Assembly (NCBI GenBank): GCA_001630475.1
Contig: KV419403.1
Location: 602,159-666,158, forward strand
Length of the DNA stretch: 64,000 nucleotides
Reading direction: 5' to 3'
DNA from: Sistotremastrum niveocremeum HHB9708
Lineage: Eukaryota; Basidiomycota; Agaricomycetes; Sistotremastrales; Sistotremastraceae
In this document: positions 12,880-24,944 of the stretch, piece after piece
Layout of the letters: each line of letters begins with the position of its first letter
How positions within the stretch are numbered: the stretch's first letter is position 1
Position numbers and translations under genes: made by a program
The notes under the pieces: model-generated
Databases searched by the model: none
What the model was told of the DNA's origin: nothing
What the model saw: the letters and a program-made list of their open reading frames with translations, nothing else

Positions 12880-13278
12880 TCACCAGTCGCAGGGCCCCCT
12901 CCAGGGCCATTGTCTCAAGCACGCCTCTTATCTTGTTTTGTCCGACCGCGACCCGGCAACAGCGCTAGTTGTAGTCCATATAGTATTGCAATGTAATAGA
13001 AGTAAGATGAAGCAGAAATTGTCCATTCGTATGCATAGTTGTCCAAATCACTCAACGCTGTTTCCTCCTACCTGTCGCAGGTTATACCCTGCCAAAATGG
13101 TACCCGAATGTGTTCACCAAGTTGTCGCATCTTCGCTGATCGGCTGACTCGTTCGGGTTGTGACGCCAGCGACGACAAAGCCATAGGACGCGACTTTGTG
13201 AAAAGCGTTCACCCGAACACGAGAATTTCCACAACAGACTTGCCATCTTGCTCCTGCAGGGAATGATGGGATGATGCA
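12880..13278. other. Intergenic between convergent genes
   Basis: Separates the ends of the STAND gene (plus) and the F-box gene (minus). Only short frames; I see no continuation of the STAND reading frame and no repeat. Confidence 0.5.
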
Positions 13279-15319
13279 TCACAGAAAGAACATGACTAGG
13301 CTGACCGTTATCCTGATTACACAATCTTGCATTATCAAAGATTGGATGACGTCGAGGTCGCCACCCTCACTGAACGGAATACGACGATCCTTGAAGGCAA
13401 GGGGTCTTGACGGAACGTTGACAAAAGGGTCTGTTGCGTGAGCGACAAAGCTGAGAGGGCGGGGTGGCTCGAGCGCATCACTGCCCTCATCAGCTTCTCC
13501 AATGATCCCTCCAAACTGAAAGCCAAAATCAGACACATATAAAGCAGGTGGTTGAGTCGCGACTAGTGTAGTCAGAAGGGCACGAGATCCTTCAACACAT
13601 CTGTAGACATTTGGCTCAGTATATGAGAGCTTGAAGGTACAATTGAATTTACCGCGTCGATATGTCTCGTTTTCTTAAGCTGGGGGAGACAGCCTTCAGA
13701 AAAGTGCAAGCACGAGCAGCCCAATTGGCACAGCGATAAACGGAAGGTCCGAGACGGATATCCTGAATACTCCTCGCTCTCATTATAGAGTCCCCAATAT
13801 CAATGAGTCTACGATTCTTCACAACCATGAGTGTGGATGCCTCGACGCCTTGATCTGCATCAGCGCCAAAAGCTACCTCTGTGAATCCTCCTAATCCCGC
13901 TCCAGAATCGAAAACGAGGACCCGAAGGCTGTCATCCGAGGGCCCGAACATGCGTCCTGGCACGGGACTGTTCAAAGGTCCCGAAATATTGTCCGTGATA
14001 CGGACCATCTCCTCATCCCTATCGAGAGAGGGGAGGAAAAGATTTGCGAGAAGGACGCACGTCTCTCCAGTATCTGTGTTCGGCCAGGGGCCCAGCGAAT
14101 ACAGTCGCAAAGGCTCTCCAGTGGCCCATCCTAGGGTTACGGTGAAGTAGTCAGGCGACAGGAAGCCGAACGATCGGCCAGCTCCCATCACGTCAATCGT
14201 CTGCGTAGTCAAGTCAGTCTGTAGACAGCCCAGATATATCGACCGGCTCACTGTAAGAAGAGACCCTGTCTTCCAATTCCAAATTTTCAGCTCGTAGGAC
14301 TCACACATGGCTAGCTTGTCTCCGGCGATGTGCAAGTCGACTGATCCGTCGGTAAGCGGGTGGGCGTTGAAAGGACCGATTTGTGGCCTTTGAGAATCAG
14401 GATGGACGGTATTCTCTGACAATGTACGCGTGTACAAAGTAACTCTGAAGCCGCTACTTGAATGATTAGTGAAGTTCATAATACGAATCGAGACCGACAT
14501 ACCCCATCTCCCTGATCCATTTCATAAGCACAAGTAAGTCTTGTGAGCTGTCCAACGCTACTTCGTTCGGGTAGAAGTCCATTTCATAAATAAATCGCAA
14601 TTTCATTCCTTCACCTGTGTGCGTATTCGGGAGCTGCAAGACTTGGATTTTTGCCGCGTAGTCCAGAGAGTCTTCGTCGATCCTGAGCCCCTCCACGGAG
14701 TCTGCAAGTCTCAAGAGAGGCTCTCCGAGATCAATTTCTCCCTCCCCTCCTCCCTCCTCCTCCTCCTCCTCTTCGTGGTCGTCGTCGTCGTCCATACCCT
14801 CAACTTCATGGTCAGCTTCACCTTCATAGTCACCTACATCTACATCCATGTCTTCGTCGTCAGCGCCGTCTTCATCTTCATCTTCGTCGTCTTCGTCCCC
14901 ATGATGCACCACGTCCACCATGTCGACATCATCCCCGAGGACGGAGACAAACAAGCCACCGGAGAAATGCCAAAAAAAGAACTTTGGCATATGGCCTCTG
15001 ATGCGCTTGATGGGTCGCATAGTAGCCCAGCTTTGACGTCTATCGACCAGTTTCTGTAGCTTCTGGGCCGACGTATGATTGGATGGATAATCTTCGAGGC
15101 CGTCCCTCAATAACTCGATCCGATATTGCAAGGACGAAGAGTTCTCTATGATTTCGTAGAACCTTCTCGAAAGCTATACAATAGCTGGTCAGTATCATGG
15201 CTTGGATGTATAGGATGCCTTACTGTTTTAGACCGCACCAGAGTTGGGACATCCAGTACGGAGAAAATGATTTCAAAGATTTCATCCGGAAATCGTTCAA
15301 TTGCAGAGACCAAGGACAT
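13279..15319 (-). CDS. F-box protein with long acidic insert (agaric expansion family)
   Basis: Putative SCF receptor, paralogous to the gene at 25478-31491. Five exons on the minus strand: 15319-15224, 15173-14503, 14453-14252, 14200-13653 and 13600-13279 (612 aa), with introns of 49-52 nt in phases that all agree. The F-box is residues 7-50 (FPDEIFEIIFSVLDVPTLV, then KTLSRRFYEIIENSS). Exon 2 holds a run of about 60 acidic residues (EDEDEDGADDEDMD, EEEEEEEGGGEGE), absent from the paralogue. Shared landmarks are QDLLVL, IAGDKLAM, LKIWNWKTGS, SPVPGRMF, MVVKNRRLIDIGD and SDFGF; the IWNWKTG strand resembles a beta-propeller blade. Target unknown. Confidence 0.85.
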
Positions 15320-16580
15320 GAGAGTGGATCGAGGACAGAGAGAATGAATGTAGACCCAGTCTCTTGAAAGTCTTGACGTCTTATATTCTTCCCAGTCGTC
15401 AATGGTAGTGAAGAGGCCCTAGGGATACCGGTGCCGACTGTAGCTGAAAGCACGTGTATCAAGAGATCGTGAGGCTGCGAGTGAGATCGATCATGCGAAG
15501 TGCCTAAACAGGTATGTTGAGACCTAGCGGTGGGTCCCCGTTATCGTACATTTATTCCAGTTGTTAGAGGGCAACGACTGGGCTGCGCAGTTTTCAGAGC
15601 AAAAAGGGAAGGAGAGCAAGTTAAACAAGACCACGGAATGTCTGCATAGCGCTATTACCATGGTCTAAGATGGATGATCGTTGTCTAGGTTTTAACAAAA
15701 GCGTCCGTCGAAAAATACAAGAGTTCGGAGTTTGGATGCGGACATGGCCCTTTGAATCAAATTTGGATCCAGTGGTAGCGTCTTACATAAGCACTAGATC
15801 GGCCTTCTCGGGTGAAACTGATTGGAACCAGGTTGCCCGCTGTGACTTCGTAAGAACATGGCCTTGTGCTTTCATGCAGTATTTTGTTTTCATGACCTGC
15901 TCAGATCGCTGTAGTCTGTATGCACGAATCGTGAGATTTGGTTACCGACCCTGCCCGAGAACCCCGAAGCATAACTATTGCTCCCGCTATTTGGAACGGG
16001 TACTCGAGTCGCCAGGTGAAGAACAAGGTTGACAGAATTTTTTGAGTTGCATTAATCCCGTCAATGTAAAACTGCTTCAGGTTGAAGGGCATTCAAAGTC
16101 GTAAATCGTATTTGAGCCCAAGAGGTCTGTAAACGTCTATCGTGCATAGCAAGTAAACGCGAGGCATGGGTGATGACGCATAATGATTCACTCGTTTCAG
16201 GGATGTCGGTCAAATTCTCAACCGCTTTGATGACGCAGTCTGAGAATGAACGAGCGGCTTTGCAAGTAGTCAACGAGTGAGAATCATCTAGTGACGTAAA
16301 TTCAGTTGAAAAATCACATCATATGCAAAGCGAGCTAGAATTGCACCTTCACGTCCTCCTTCATCAACTCTCCATGAGATTTCATGCGCACTCACACTCG
16401 GTCCTTGTTCGCCAGCGCGCTGTTCTGAATTTTGTGATTAGGCGCCGTTGACCAAGAATCATGGGATCAACTCGGCGACGGAGCGGCATCTTTGTTTGGT
16501 TGACCAAGTATGAAAACCAACTTCCTCGACGAGCGCGCAGAGTCACTTAACCCTAAACACCCCTTTCTCGTGCCAGCATC
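15320..16580. other. Intergenic / divergent promoter region
   Basis: Lies between two divergently transcribed genes. Two minus-strand frames (16273-16061 and 16092-15901) are open and overlap in position but I found no clean splice chain or known domain. The last 100 bases, with CTTAACCCTAAACACCCC just before the ATG at 16581, are probably the promoter/leader of the Rho-like gene. Confidence 0.4.
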
Positions 16581-17397
16581 ATGGCAACTTCGAGGTCCCC
16601 TAAGACATTCATCTTTCGAGTAATTGGCGACGAAGAGAGTCAAAAGGTAAGTGATGAGTTAGTCAACTGGGCCGTTATAACTGATAGCTCGGTGCTGCGG
16701 GTTTGGTTGAAATTTGAAGGAAACCCTGTTGGCTGCGTTCGAGGCGGGAATAAATCGGGAATCCCACGAGGTGGCAGCTATTTTCGACTTCGGCCGTCTA
16801 TGTCCTGAAACGATGCATTTGCAGTACTGGGGAGAAATGACCGCAGGCCAGACAGATCGCGAAAGGGATCTTGAATATCAAGCCATTACAATGGATATAG
16901 GAGCCGTCCCTCCCTATTTATTCGAAAAACATCGTGAGCGCCATAATTTATTCACATGACATGTAAAACTCATGTCTAGTGCCAGCACAAGAAGAAAATG
17001 AAGTCGTCAGAGATATTATTTGCTTTAGCGTCTTGTCAAGATCGTCTTTCGAAGCCATAGAAATTCGAAGAGTCATATGGGAAAGACGCAAGCTTTTATA
17101 CCCAACGTTGCTGGTGGCCTTAGACACGGATTACCGGTGGGATGCAGAAGCCTTTCATAGAGAACATTCGGAGAGGAGCAGCAGTGGTCCAGTTCTCACC
17201 CATGAGGGCGAGAGACTGGCCTATGATTTGGGAGCATTCGCATATCTAGAATGTTCAAGTAGAAATCCGAGTGAGGTCAAGAAAGTATTCCAAGAGGTAA
17301 GTCATACCTTTCATCGCCCACAAAAATCCTCCATATATATTAGGCCTGCAAGTTTGTCAGCCGTCCAGACAGGAAAGGTGGATGTCTCGTGCAGTGA
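16581..17397 (+). CDS. Degenerate Rho-like small GTPase with CaaX box
   Basis: Four exons, 16581-16646, 16720-16933, 16980-17296 and 17344-17397, give 216 aa. The second half aligns by eye with Rho/Rac/Cdc42: IICFSVLSRSSFE matches the beta-4/alpha-3 signature, LLVALDTDYRWD sits where TKxD is expected, and LTHEGERLAYDLGAFAYLECSS matches the end of the Rho insert helix and the G5 motif. The first half is strongly altered: the P-loop position reads GDEESQKETLL instead of GxxxxGK(S/T), and the DTAGQ box is not present (MDIGAVPPYLFEKH). Yet the protein ends RKGGCLVQ, a normal CaaX prenylation box with a basic/Gly run before it. I infer a membrane-anchored pseudo-GTPase. A recent gene on its way to loss is the alternative, but the intact frame over four exons speaks against that. 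Confidence 0.78.
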
Positions 17398-17982
17398 TGA
17401 CCGTTGGAATGATTGATCCATTGCTGTTCCCAATTCCGTTCTGAGTGCGAAGGAGTTCTCGTCTGATAAATTTTATCAGGAATAATGGAAATGGACGTCT
17501 TGGCGTATTGCTTTCATTTTTCGTTCCCCCCAGGTGGCCGGATCGACGTTGACGACGGTGGCAGCAGTCGGCGAGGATGGATCGGAGTTTGAAATAATTA
17601 ATTCCACTCCTGCATGCTGCATCGAATAGCTCGCAAGCAGTTTCAGACACCGTGACTGATCGAAGTATCGCACGAATATTGTATTATTATTAACTTCCTA
17701 GACGGTCGATCACTACGTTGTGCGAATTATTAAGAATTTACTTTAAGATTAGCATCAGGGACGTCGTCATGAGATCATAATGCCTTTTCGGGATCCGTTC
17801 ATCTTTACCAACGAGCCAAGCACGTTGAAAGTAGATAATGGATCATCATCCAAGAGTGAATGGTGGACCAGTATTCGCAACCGGAAACCTTCGAACGAGC
17901 AGCGCAGTGCACTGCTGGCCCAAACTAAGGGGGAAAGGGAGCTACGGGTTTGTCAACGCGCATGACGTCGCCCTCTGGAAGC
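17398..17982. other. Intergenic between convergent genes
   Basis: Between the Rho-like gene and the minus-strand DUF6533 gene. A minus-strand frame around 17673-17476 (LIISNSDPSSPTAATVVNVD) is open but isolated. AT-rich at 17680-17760. No gene called. Confidence 0.45.
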
Positions 17983-19679
17983 TCAGGCCATATCTCCCAC
18001 ATGCGGTCTTGACCTCGTCGTACCCTGGGTATCATCCGATTGAGGTAACTGCTCCGCAGATCCAGGCACGACAGTCGAATCGCTGCAAATCGCACTGATC
18101 GGGCTACTCCCAACCGTACTCAACGCTTCTTCACCATCCTCAAGGCTCATCGAAGAAACATCAAGAGTCTGATCTTCAATATTTCTTCCCCGAACAATCC
18201 CTCCTTGTTTGTGAGGTTTACGTTCGCCCGCAAAGTGGACGGTGCTAAGAGGGATCGGAGGAGCGTCTTTAGCTCGACGGCCGCCGTTGCGGAGTTCTTC
18301 GTCTTTTGCTCGGAGGTGAGAGAGGAGGCGGACGCCGGCTGCCGAGAGGAGAGGGAGTAGGAGGGCTGCTGCTGCTTCGACGTTCGCCTATTCATTCGAT
18401 CAGGGTAGAACAGAGGCATAATGGGGTATGACATACGAAAGAAAGCTTTTCGACGACAGTGTCGATTATTCCGATTCTACGAAGCGTGTTAGTAAGCCTC
18501 GAAGTAACAGTCGAGCAGGTGGAATTGGACGAACATGAGGAAACTGTTATGGACTGTGAGTCACGGAGTTATGTGCAAAGAACATGAGAACCGACCTAGC
18601 ATAATATAAAATTGAATCTCGTAGCAAAGTGGTCATAAGGGTCGAGTTCGTAGCGCGTATTTTGCGATATTGTACAAGCGCGATAGTTGCCAGAATCACT
18701 AGCAAACTTTCAAATATAGTTATTGGAAACCTAAGGTGGTTCAGCCGAATCCCCGATGATGCGTAAAGACCAATTACCAGTTGGTCCACAACACTCTCCG
18801 GAGAAAAGCGTCGTTTGCGCCTGAGATGCAGAAGTAAACTCCAGGGATGAGCTCATCTCTCGCTATACCAAACCGTTCATACAAGATAATGAAGCAGGGA
18901 GATCCGGATGACGTACGTTTGACCGAGCTGATCGCGATGAAATTGACGACAAGGGCGGCAATGCCACCCAAAATGTACACGGCCAGAATGAAGATGAGCA
19001 GGGGCTTGCTATTGTAGACAGCATTGATCCGATATATCAGGATTGCCTCCGTTGCGAATACCAAGGCATTATCTGCGGAAGCAAGAATTTCAGATCATGG
19101 AATTTGAGATAGGCGCCGAGTATCATACCGAATAAGGCTTGTCCTAAGAAGTACGTCCAACCTATTGTAGCATTAGATGGAGCGAGATCGATTGATAAAA
19201 GCACAAACATCTGAAAGCTACCGTGAGCAAGACGTCTGTATCAGATATATGATGATCCTTACGATCCGACGGAGGTAGGTGCAAAGGACACTGATTGCAC
19301 ATGATGAGTTCCAAGCTCGGAGCAAAATACATGCATCTACTTACAGACAACTTGCCAAATCCGCTCAATGATATTAGAGTATCGAACCTGAGATGCATAT
19401 GATGTGAGATCTAATGCTCAGAGAAAGTGAATGATTCATTACCAGAAAATATAGAACACGTGGTAAGGACCATGCTCCAGTCCAGTAAAATTCGACTTCA
19501 TCGGGTAAAGTTTGGACTAATTGGTAGATGGAGGGGAGATAGACGGTTCAGAATACGAATCCTCAAGAAATCCTTCTCCACTTACAGATGTCCATAACGC
19601 TCATTGCCAACCCAGCGACAGCGCACGATCTTCCCACTGTTACGATGTTGAGGAAGCTGATGACCGCGCCATTATCCAT
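17983..19679 (-). CDS. DUF6533 seven-helix membrane protein, copy A
   Basis: Member of a large agaric family of predicted seven-helix membrane proteins of unknown function. Start 19679 (MDNGAVISFLNIVTVGRSC). Exons I can place: 19679-19586, 19516-19443, 19387-19345, a short one near 19290 that I could not settle, about 19171-19129, 19072-18917, 18862-18778, 18730-18596, one or two short ones near 18530-18430, and 18387-17983. Diagnostic pieces: FQTLPDEVEFYWTGAWS (DUF6533 entry motif), TYFLGQALFDNALVFATEA, ILIYRINAVYNSKPLLIF, PGVYFCISGANDAFLRRV. The cytosolic tail (VRLLSHLRAKDEELRNGG) continues for about 110 further residues rich in Ser/Thr, longer than in copy B. Copy B lies 2 kb upstream in the same orientation, so this is a tandem duplication. 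Confidence 0.8.
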
Positions 19680-21751
19680 GTGTACTCCGGAGACTCGATC
19701 AATGACTCCGAATATATTTGCAGCTGCCTGTATGTGTCTAGGCCAAAGCAAAGAGCCAGACGGCGGCGATCGTTGGGGTGGTGGTGGAGGACGGGAGGGG
19801 ATGGTCAAAGAATGTCGCACGTCAAAGAAGCGTTAAGGACGGTCCATATAGTGCGTTCGGCCAGACGAAGTGGCTTTGAGCGCTCGGACGCACCGCCTTC
19901 CCGATGACTCTGCAGGGACATCAATTCATTGGAGTCTTCCGGAATACATGGACCAGGCGATGTCCAAGAAGAGGGATCATGAGCGGCGTGAGGCCTGAAA
20001 GGTGTTCATGACAGGAAGGTAATAGCCTGCCAAGGGATCAATTGTTGATGCGGCTGAGGCGGGCCAGACTCATTTGACACGATTTGGCAAGTGCATTCCA
20101 ACGTTGAGCATCATTTTTGAATGGAGAAAACGTATAAGGGAATGCAGGAGCACAACGTGTCCAGGCAGCGCTTGCGGAACCTGCTTCGCACCGCTATCAA
20201 TTCGCTCCAATAGGGAGATTAGCATCCGAGCCGCCAGGCTTGAGAACTTGGCGACCCTTGGACAGGAACAAACAATGTTAGTTTAATTTTCTCTAAAAAA
20301 TCAAGGTCATTTCAACCATCTTGATAACTTAGAAAACTTACTATGCTGGATGGTTGAGCGGAAAGACGCTGACCGAAAACAGATGCCGCTGGTGCACGAT
20401 GGCCGTACGTCGGAGTTTCGGAAACTGGTTCTCATCCACCCGGGGCCTACACGGTCCTGAACGCTCAAATATAGGCAACTGGCTACTGTATATCGTGCTG
20501 CATTTGGATGGTCATTCTACGCCCTGCATTCGACGCTGTGTATATTGTGTGGTATCTCACCCAATACCTGCTATCGATATTGCGAATCAGATTGGTGGCT
20601 CTTCAAGCGGATCACTGGCAGATTCACAGCCATGCAGCATGCCGTCTTCAATTGGAACAATTTACTCAACGCTGGTATGTCATTCGGACATGCCGATCGA
20701 CATGGCTTCTAGGGTTCAGATACGTATGCTTCACTGTCTGGTGTTGACTCAGCATCATCGCTTTCTCAGTACTCGAGTAGGTGACTCCAACGAGCCCTCA
20801 GCGTCGAGAATGGATAGTCAGGTTATGAATATGCTAGAATGAAACATACACGCATTCGTAAGTGACTCTCTTATTAGTTACGTCCTGTCTACATCGTGGC
20901 TGAATTTTCTCCGAGGAACATACATTATCAGAGTCTGATCTTGTGAAGCTCGACTCATCCACGTCTTTTCATATTGAGTCTTGACGCGTTTTGCAGTTGA
21001 GATGGTGCCAGCGACCCTTCATGAAGATTCCATGGCGGACAATCACCGACGTCCACATGTCCTATGCTGCAACGAGGCGATGTCACCTCATATACATGGG
21101 CGGGATCTCACTTGCGACGTCCAGTCGCCCTAACTTTGCCTTTCAAGCCTTTGATCTATGCCGTTCAGCTCTCTATGCGCCCATCAGTGACTCAGGCACC
21201 GACTTCGACGAAGACTTCGAGACGCGAGTATGCTGCCGGGCTGTGAGCTTTCCCGTCGACCGTCACGCTCGATTCCCGGATAATGTCCTACATGTGTCGC
21301 ACGATGCTCACCAAAATGACATCTCGTCAAGCTGTAGTCACCTCCATCGGACTCGGGATTGCTATGACTATTTTCGACAGACGTCGGGCGAATTTGACCG
21401 TTGCCGAATTCCGGCAATGCCGACTGGCATGACAGCTTGTTTGAAAAGATTGCAAGCTCTTGGTCGCCGGTGGTACTAATCATCCCTACTGATCTCGCTC
21501 GAGGCCGTGGTGATTGTCGATGACTGGGACAGTCATGACATCTACGCGCCCCTGGATTATTCTGTGCTCATTTTCACTTCAGTCCCATTTCGAGTTGAGA
21601 TTCGGTCGATCGCATCGACTCTGCTGTCAAGTTCCAGTCACATGTATTAGGCTCCCATGTCGGAATGTCTCAAGCTGTCTGCTATTGATTAATTACTACT
21701 GTTCATTCCTTGCAAACCTTTAGGGAGAATTATATAATATCGTATGTAGTG
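19680..21751. other. Spacer between the two DUF6533 genes, no clear gene
   Basis: About 2 kb. On the plus strand 20500-20700 reads YALHSTLCILCGISPNTC in one frame, which looks faintly protein-like, and 20991-21479 is open for 162 codons, but I recognise no family and found no consistent exon chain. It may contain a decayed gene. The first 150 bases are upstream sequence of copy A. Confidence 0.35.
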
Positions 21752-23216
21752 TCAATAATTTTCTCGTGCCATCATTACTTCTTCTCGGTAAGTTTCATTG
21801 AAGGACATACTACTTAAATGGAGCGTCGGAAGGCTTCCATTCCGCAGCTTTTCGTCTTTTCTTCGTAATCGAGAGAGAAGGCGTACCCCAGCAGCTGACA
21901 GGAGGGGAGGCAGGATAGCACCCACGGCTTGTACGTTTTGCTGTGAGTAGTTGAGTGATCGTGTCGGCTCCAACGATGCATCACTCACCAGCGAGGCTCT
22001 CTCAATTATGGCATCGATTATTCCGATTCTGAAAAGAACTGTGAGCGGGCAGAAAAGCTCGGAAGACAAAGACGAACATTAGGAAGCTAGATGATTATGT
22101 CAGGATTGTCAGTTTGTGATGTATCGAATGGGTACTGACACAGTATAATATAAGATAGAATCTCGCAACAGGGTTGTCATTAAAGTTGATTGTGTATGTC
22201 GCAACTGGCGATATTGCACAAGTGCAGCAGTTGCCAGAATCATTAGTAGGCTTTCGAATAGTGTAATCGGTAGCCTGTTCTATATTAGAAGTCCGATCGC
22301 GGTGGGGTGGTGTGGATATGCTCACCAGTCAGCCCAGAGGTATTTTTTGACAATCTCGTCGTTCCCGTGGGCTATGCAGTAATAGACCCCTGGAACAGTT
22401 TGGTCGATTGCTGCGAATGATTGTCAACCTCCGGTCCCAGATTGGATCAACTCAAATTCACGTACGAGGAAGAGAATTGATAGCGATGTAGTTAATCGCA
22501 AGAGTGGCCGTCCCGCCCAATACGAATATAGATAGAAGGAATATTAGGAGAATTTGGCTGTTATAGACGGCATGGATTCGGTATATCAGAATTGCTTCCG
22601 TGGCGAAGAAGAGCAGATTATCTGGGGAGATGTCAGTAATTGTATTTTATGCGAATGTCGTAACGATGGTCTCACCGAGAGCAGCGTGTCCACATGTGTA
22701 GGCTAAACCTAGTGACAGGTCAGACTTGCGAACTTCGTGAGAGCGTCGGAAACAAACAGCTATGATGCACTTTTGATTAGCTTACTTAGCAATGGATTCA
22801 CCAGTTTCTTACGATGCAGAGGAAACAGGTACGAATGACACTATCCTGACGAGTAAATCACACCCTCTGGACTCATAGTGCATGTCCGACATACCGATGA
22901 CTTGCCAAATGTGCTCGACGAGACTTGAATATCGGACCTACGGTAAGTGCTTGAGAAAATCAAAATCTCTCGATGATGGTTGCAACGACGCACCAGAAAA
23001 TAAAGTATCCGTGGCGTAGACCATACGCCGGTCCAATAGAATTCCACTTCTTCTGGCAGGGTATGTACTAATTAAATTTCGATTAGATCAACGACAGGAT
23101 ATCTGGAACTGGGTGCACTCACGAATGTCTACCGCGCTGATTGTTAATCCAGCTATTGCACACGATCTTCCTACTTGAGCTGTCTTTAAGAATGAAACAA
23201 CTTGATCATGGTCCAT
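21752..23216 (-). CDS. DUF6533 seven-helix membrane protein, copy B
   Basis: Paralogue of the gene at 17983-19679 with the same exon plan. It starts at 23216 (MDHDQVVSFLKTAQVGRSC), continues with LHTLPEEVEFYWTGVWSTPR and VRYSSLVEHIWQV, then DNLLFFATEAILIYRIHAVY, VPGVYYCIAHGNDEIVKKYL, and ends in the exon at about 22069-21752 (RIGIIDAIIERASL, VRLLSRLRRKDEKLRNGS). The short exon after WQVI is not settled. The tail stops about 70 residues earlier than in copy A. Introns are about 45-60 nt. Function unknown; predicted plasma- or endomembrane protein. Confidence 0.75.
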
Positions 23217-24680
23217 CAACTTTCTCTCAGGCTAATGTTCTGCCGGCGTCTAGAGATATCTTGACGATAAAAAGTCCGATTTGAGGTTCAGTGTGATGAG
23301 AGCGCAGCTCTCAGGCTTCCAGTCGATGATTTAGGCTACACAGAGACGAATGGACAGAGACTAGGGTGTTCACCCCAAGAGTTCGCAGAACCAGGTCAGT
23401 TTAAGCCTCTCAGCGCCGTATCAGGGATGCCTAACAGCCTAGCGCTCGGCACAAAACCTTTCCCGAGAACTCGATGATCTGGCCAAACATGATTCCGAAA
23501 CTCTATTGGCTTATCAGACCTCAAGGAACGAAATCGGAGAGAATCGGAAACTAAGAACACATACTACTGACCAATGAGGAAAGTGCTTGGTTTGTTAGCG
23601 GTGCTGGCCTCGATGCTGTGAGAGGTGTATACCTTTCGGCTATCAGTGATAGGGATTTCGTGAGGGTTGGTCTAGGGCATCTCGTCCCATCCGTTTAATG
23701 TCGGAAACATACGGAGTGTGCTACTGTGTGCGGCACCCTGGTCCTGAGATAAATCAGGGGTTGTTGGAAGATAGGAAGCAACAAGGGACCGCGTCATCGA
23801 TTCATCGATTCATCTGAGTCTTTAGATGTGACATCTTATCGAATCGTTGTCACCGAGTGAATTTCGTGCTGGAAACTGGGAACGGAAGCAAAACCGCGCA
23901 GACAACATTGTTGGCCGAGTTGAATTACGTAACCACTGTGTCGCCCGTCGGAGAGGAGCAAACAGTTGCAAACAAAGACGGCAGCCTGCCTCCGACGTTG
24001 GCAGAAATATCCTCTGGAGCCACCAAGTTTTCCAAGCTTCCCTGCGAACAGCATTCGCATAAGTTCCATACTCAATCGATGCAGCTGCGCCCTCATTCAC
24101 AACGGTTTCTCACATCTTCGGGGGAAACCCGTCGAGCCGGCGTCCAAGTTTTTCGACTTCATCCTGCGGTCCCATGAAGTCAATCCATTCCTTCTGCGCG
24201 TTCAAATTGGGTGCATGAGAACTGGAGGGCTGCTGCTTTACTCATTGCTGTTGGAAGTACTTGTTTGAATGAATCAAGTGCCCTTGGCTTCAATGCGATG
24301 CTTGGCTGTTCCGTCTGATTCACACCCCTCCGTCTCCCGTCAACTATGGCAAATATACATTCATCGTATTCCTCCATCTGTATCGCCCTTCCTTCTTTCC
24401 AAGAGGCTCACAGAACGAGTGGGAGTTCCGCCTGAATTTCAGATACTATGCCAGGCTCGGCCACACAAACTGTCCGCGTTCTTCCTGTGATGCATACACC
24501 TCTCTAGCCTTTCTTACTTTATTGACGGGAGAACACGATCCTTCGGTGCATGTTTGCATTTTTATTGGATTACTCTGCCCACGGTCATATTGGTCCGAAG
24601 TCCGAAAAGTCCGACAGCTGAAGGAGGCCAAAAAACGGGAGCACACTTGGCACGCTGACCATGTCGAATTATTCATTCAT

Positions 24681-24693
24681 GAACATTCTAGAG
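24681..24693 (+). promoter_or_regulatory. Candidate heat-shock element
   Basis: GAACATTCTAGAG contains three alternating 5-bp units (GAA-nn-TTC-nn-GAg), the arrangement bound by trimeric Hsf1. It lies about 185 bp upstream of the TATA box of the Hsp20 gene. Seen by eye only. Confidence 0.5.
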
Positions 24694-24864
24694 CGCAAGA
24701 GTATCTTCTATTGACGTGGATGATCACTCCTGGCCTACGCGTCCCGCCCAGAATCCTCCTTCGCAGCTCAAACGTCGCTGAGTCAGAATCTATCAGACTG
24801 ACTCCGACTTCGAGGACGCGTACGTCCCGAATTGTTCCAAGACGTTCTGGTCGGTTAATGCCAG

Positions 24865-24872
24865 TATAAAAG
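24865..24872 (+). promoter_or_regulatory. TATA box of the Hsp20 gene
   Basis: TATAAAAG 73 bp upstream of the chosen ATG at 24945, a good distance for a leader of about 45 nt. Strong TATA boxes are usual for inducible heat-shock genes. Confidence 0.65.
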
Positions 24873-24944
24873 GCTGCTCTGGAGGCTGCAATCCCTCATC
24901 CTAGTTCATCAAACGTCCCATCGCCGGACAAGCCTCTCATCACT

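Larger units (their letters stand above)
23217..24944. other. Intergenic; right part is the Hsp20 promoter
   Basis: No gene I can support. Frames at 23822-24180 overlap on both strands without recognisable content. The last 300 bases hold heat-shock type promoter elements described separately. Confidence 0.45.

Noticed and set aside
14619-15059. 146-codon plus-strand frame with membrane-like FVVVVVVHTL run
   Set aside because: It is the antisense shadow of the acidic Asp/Glu run of the F-box gene on the other strand.
20354-20842. 162-codon plus-strand frame as a gene
   Set aside because: Arg/Cys/Ser-rich composition typical of a chance frame; another frame in the same place looks slightly more protein-like, but neither fits a family.
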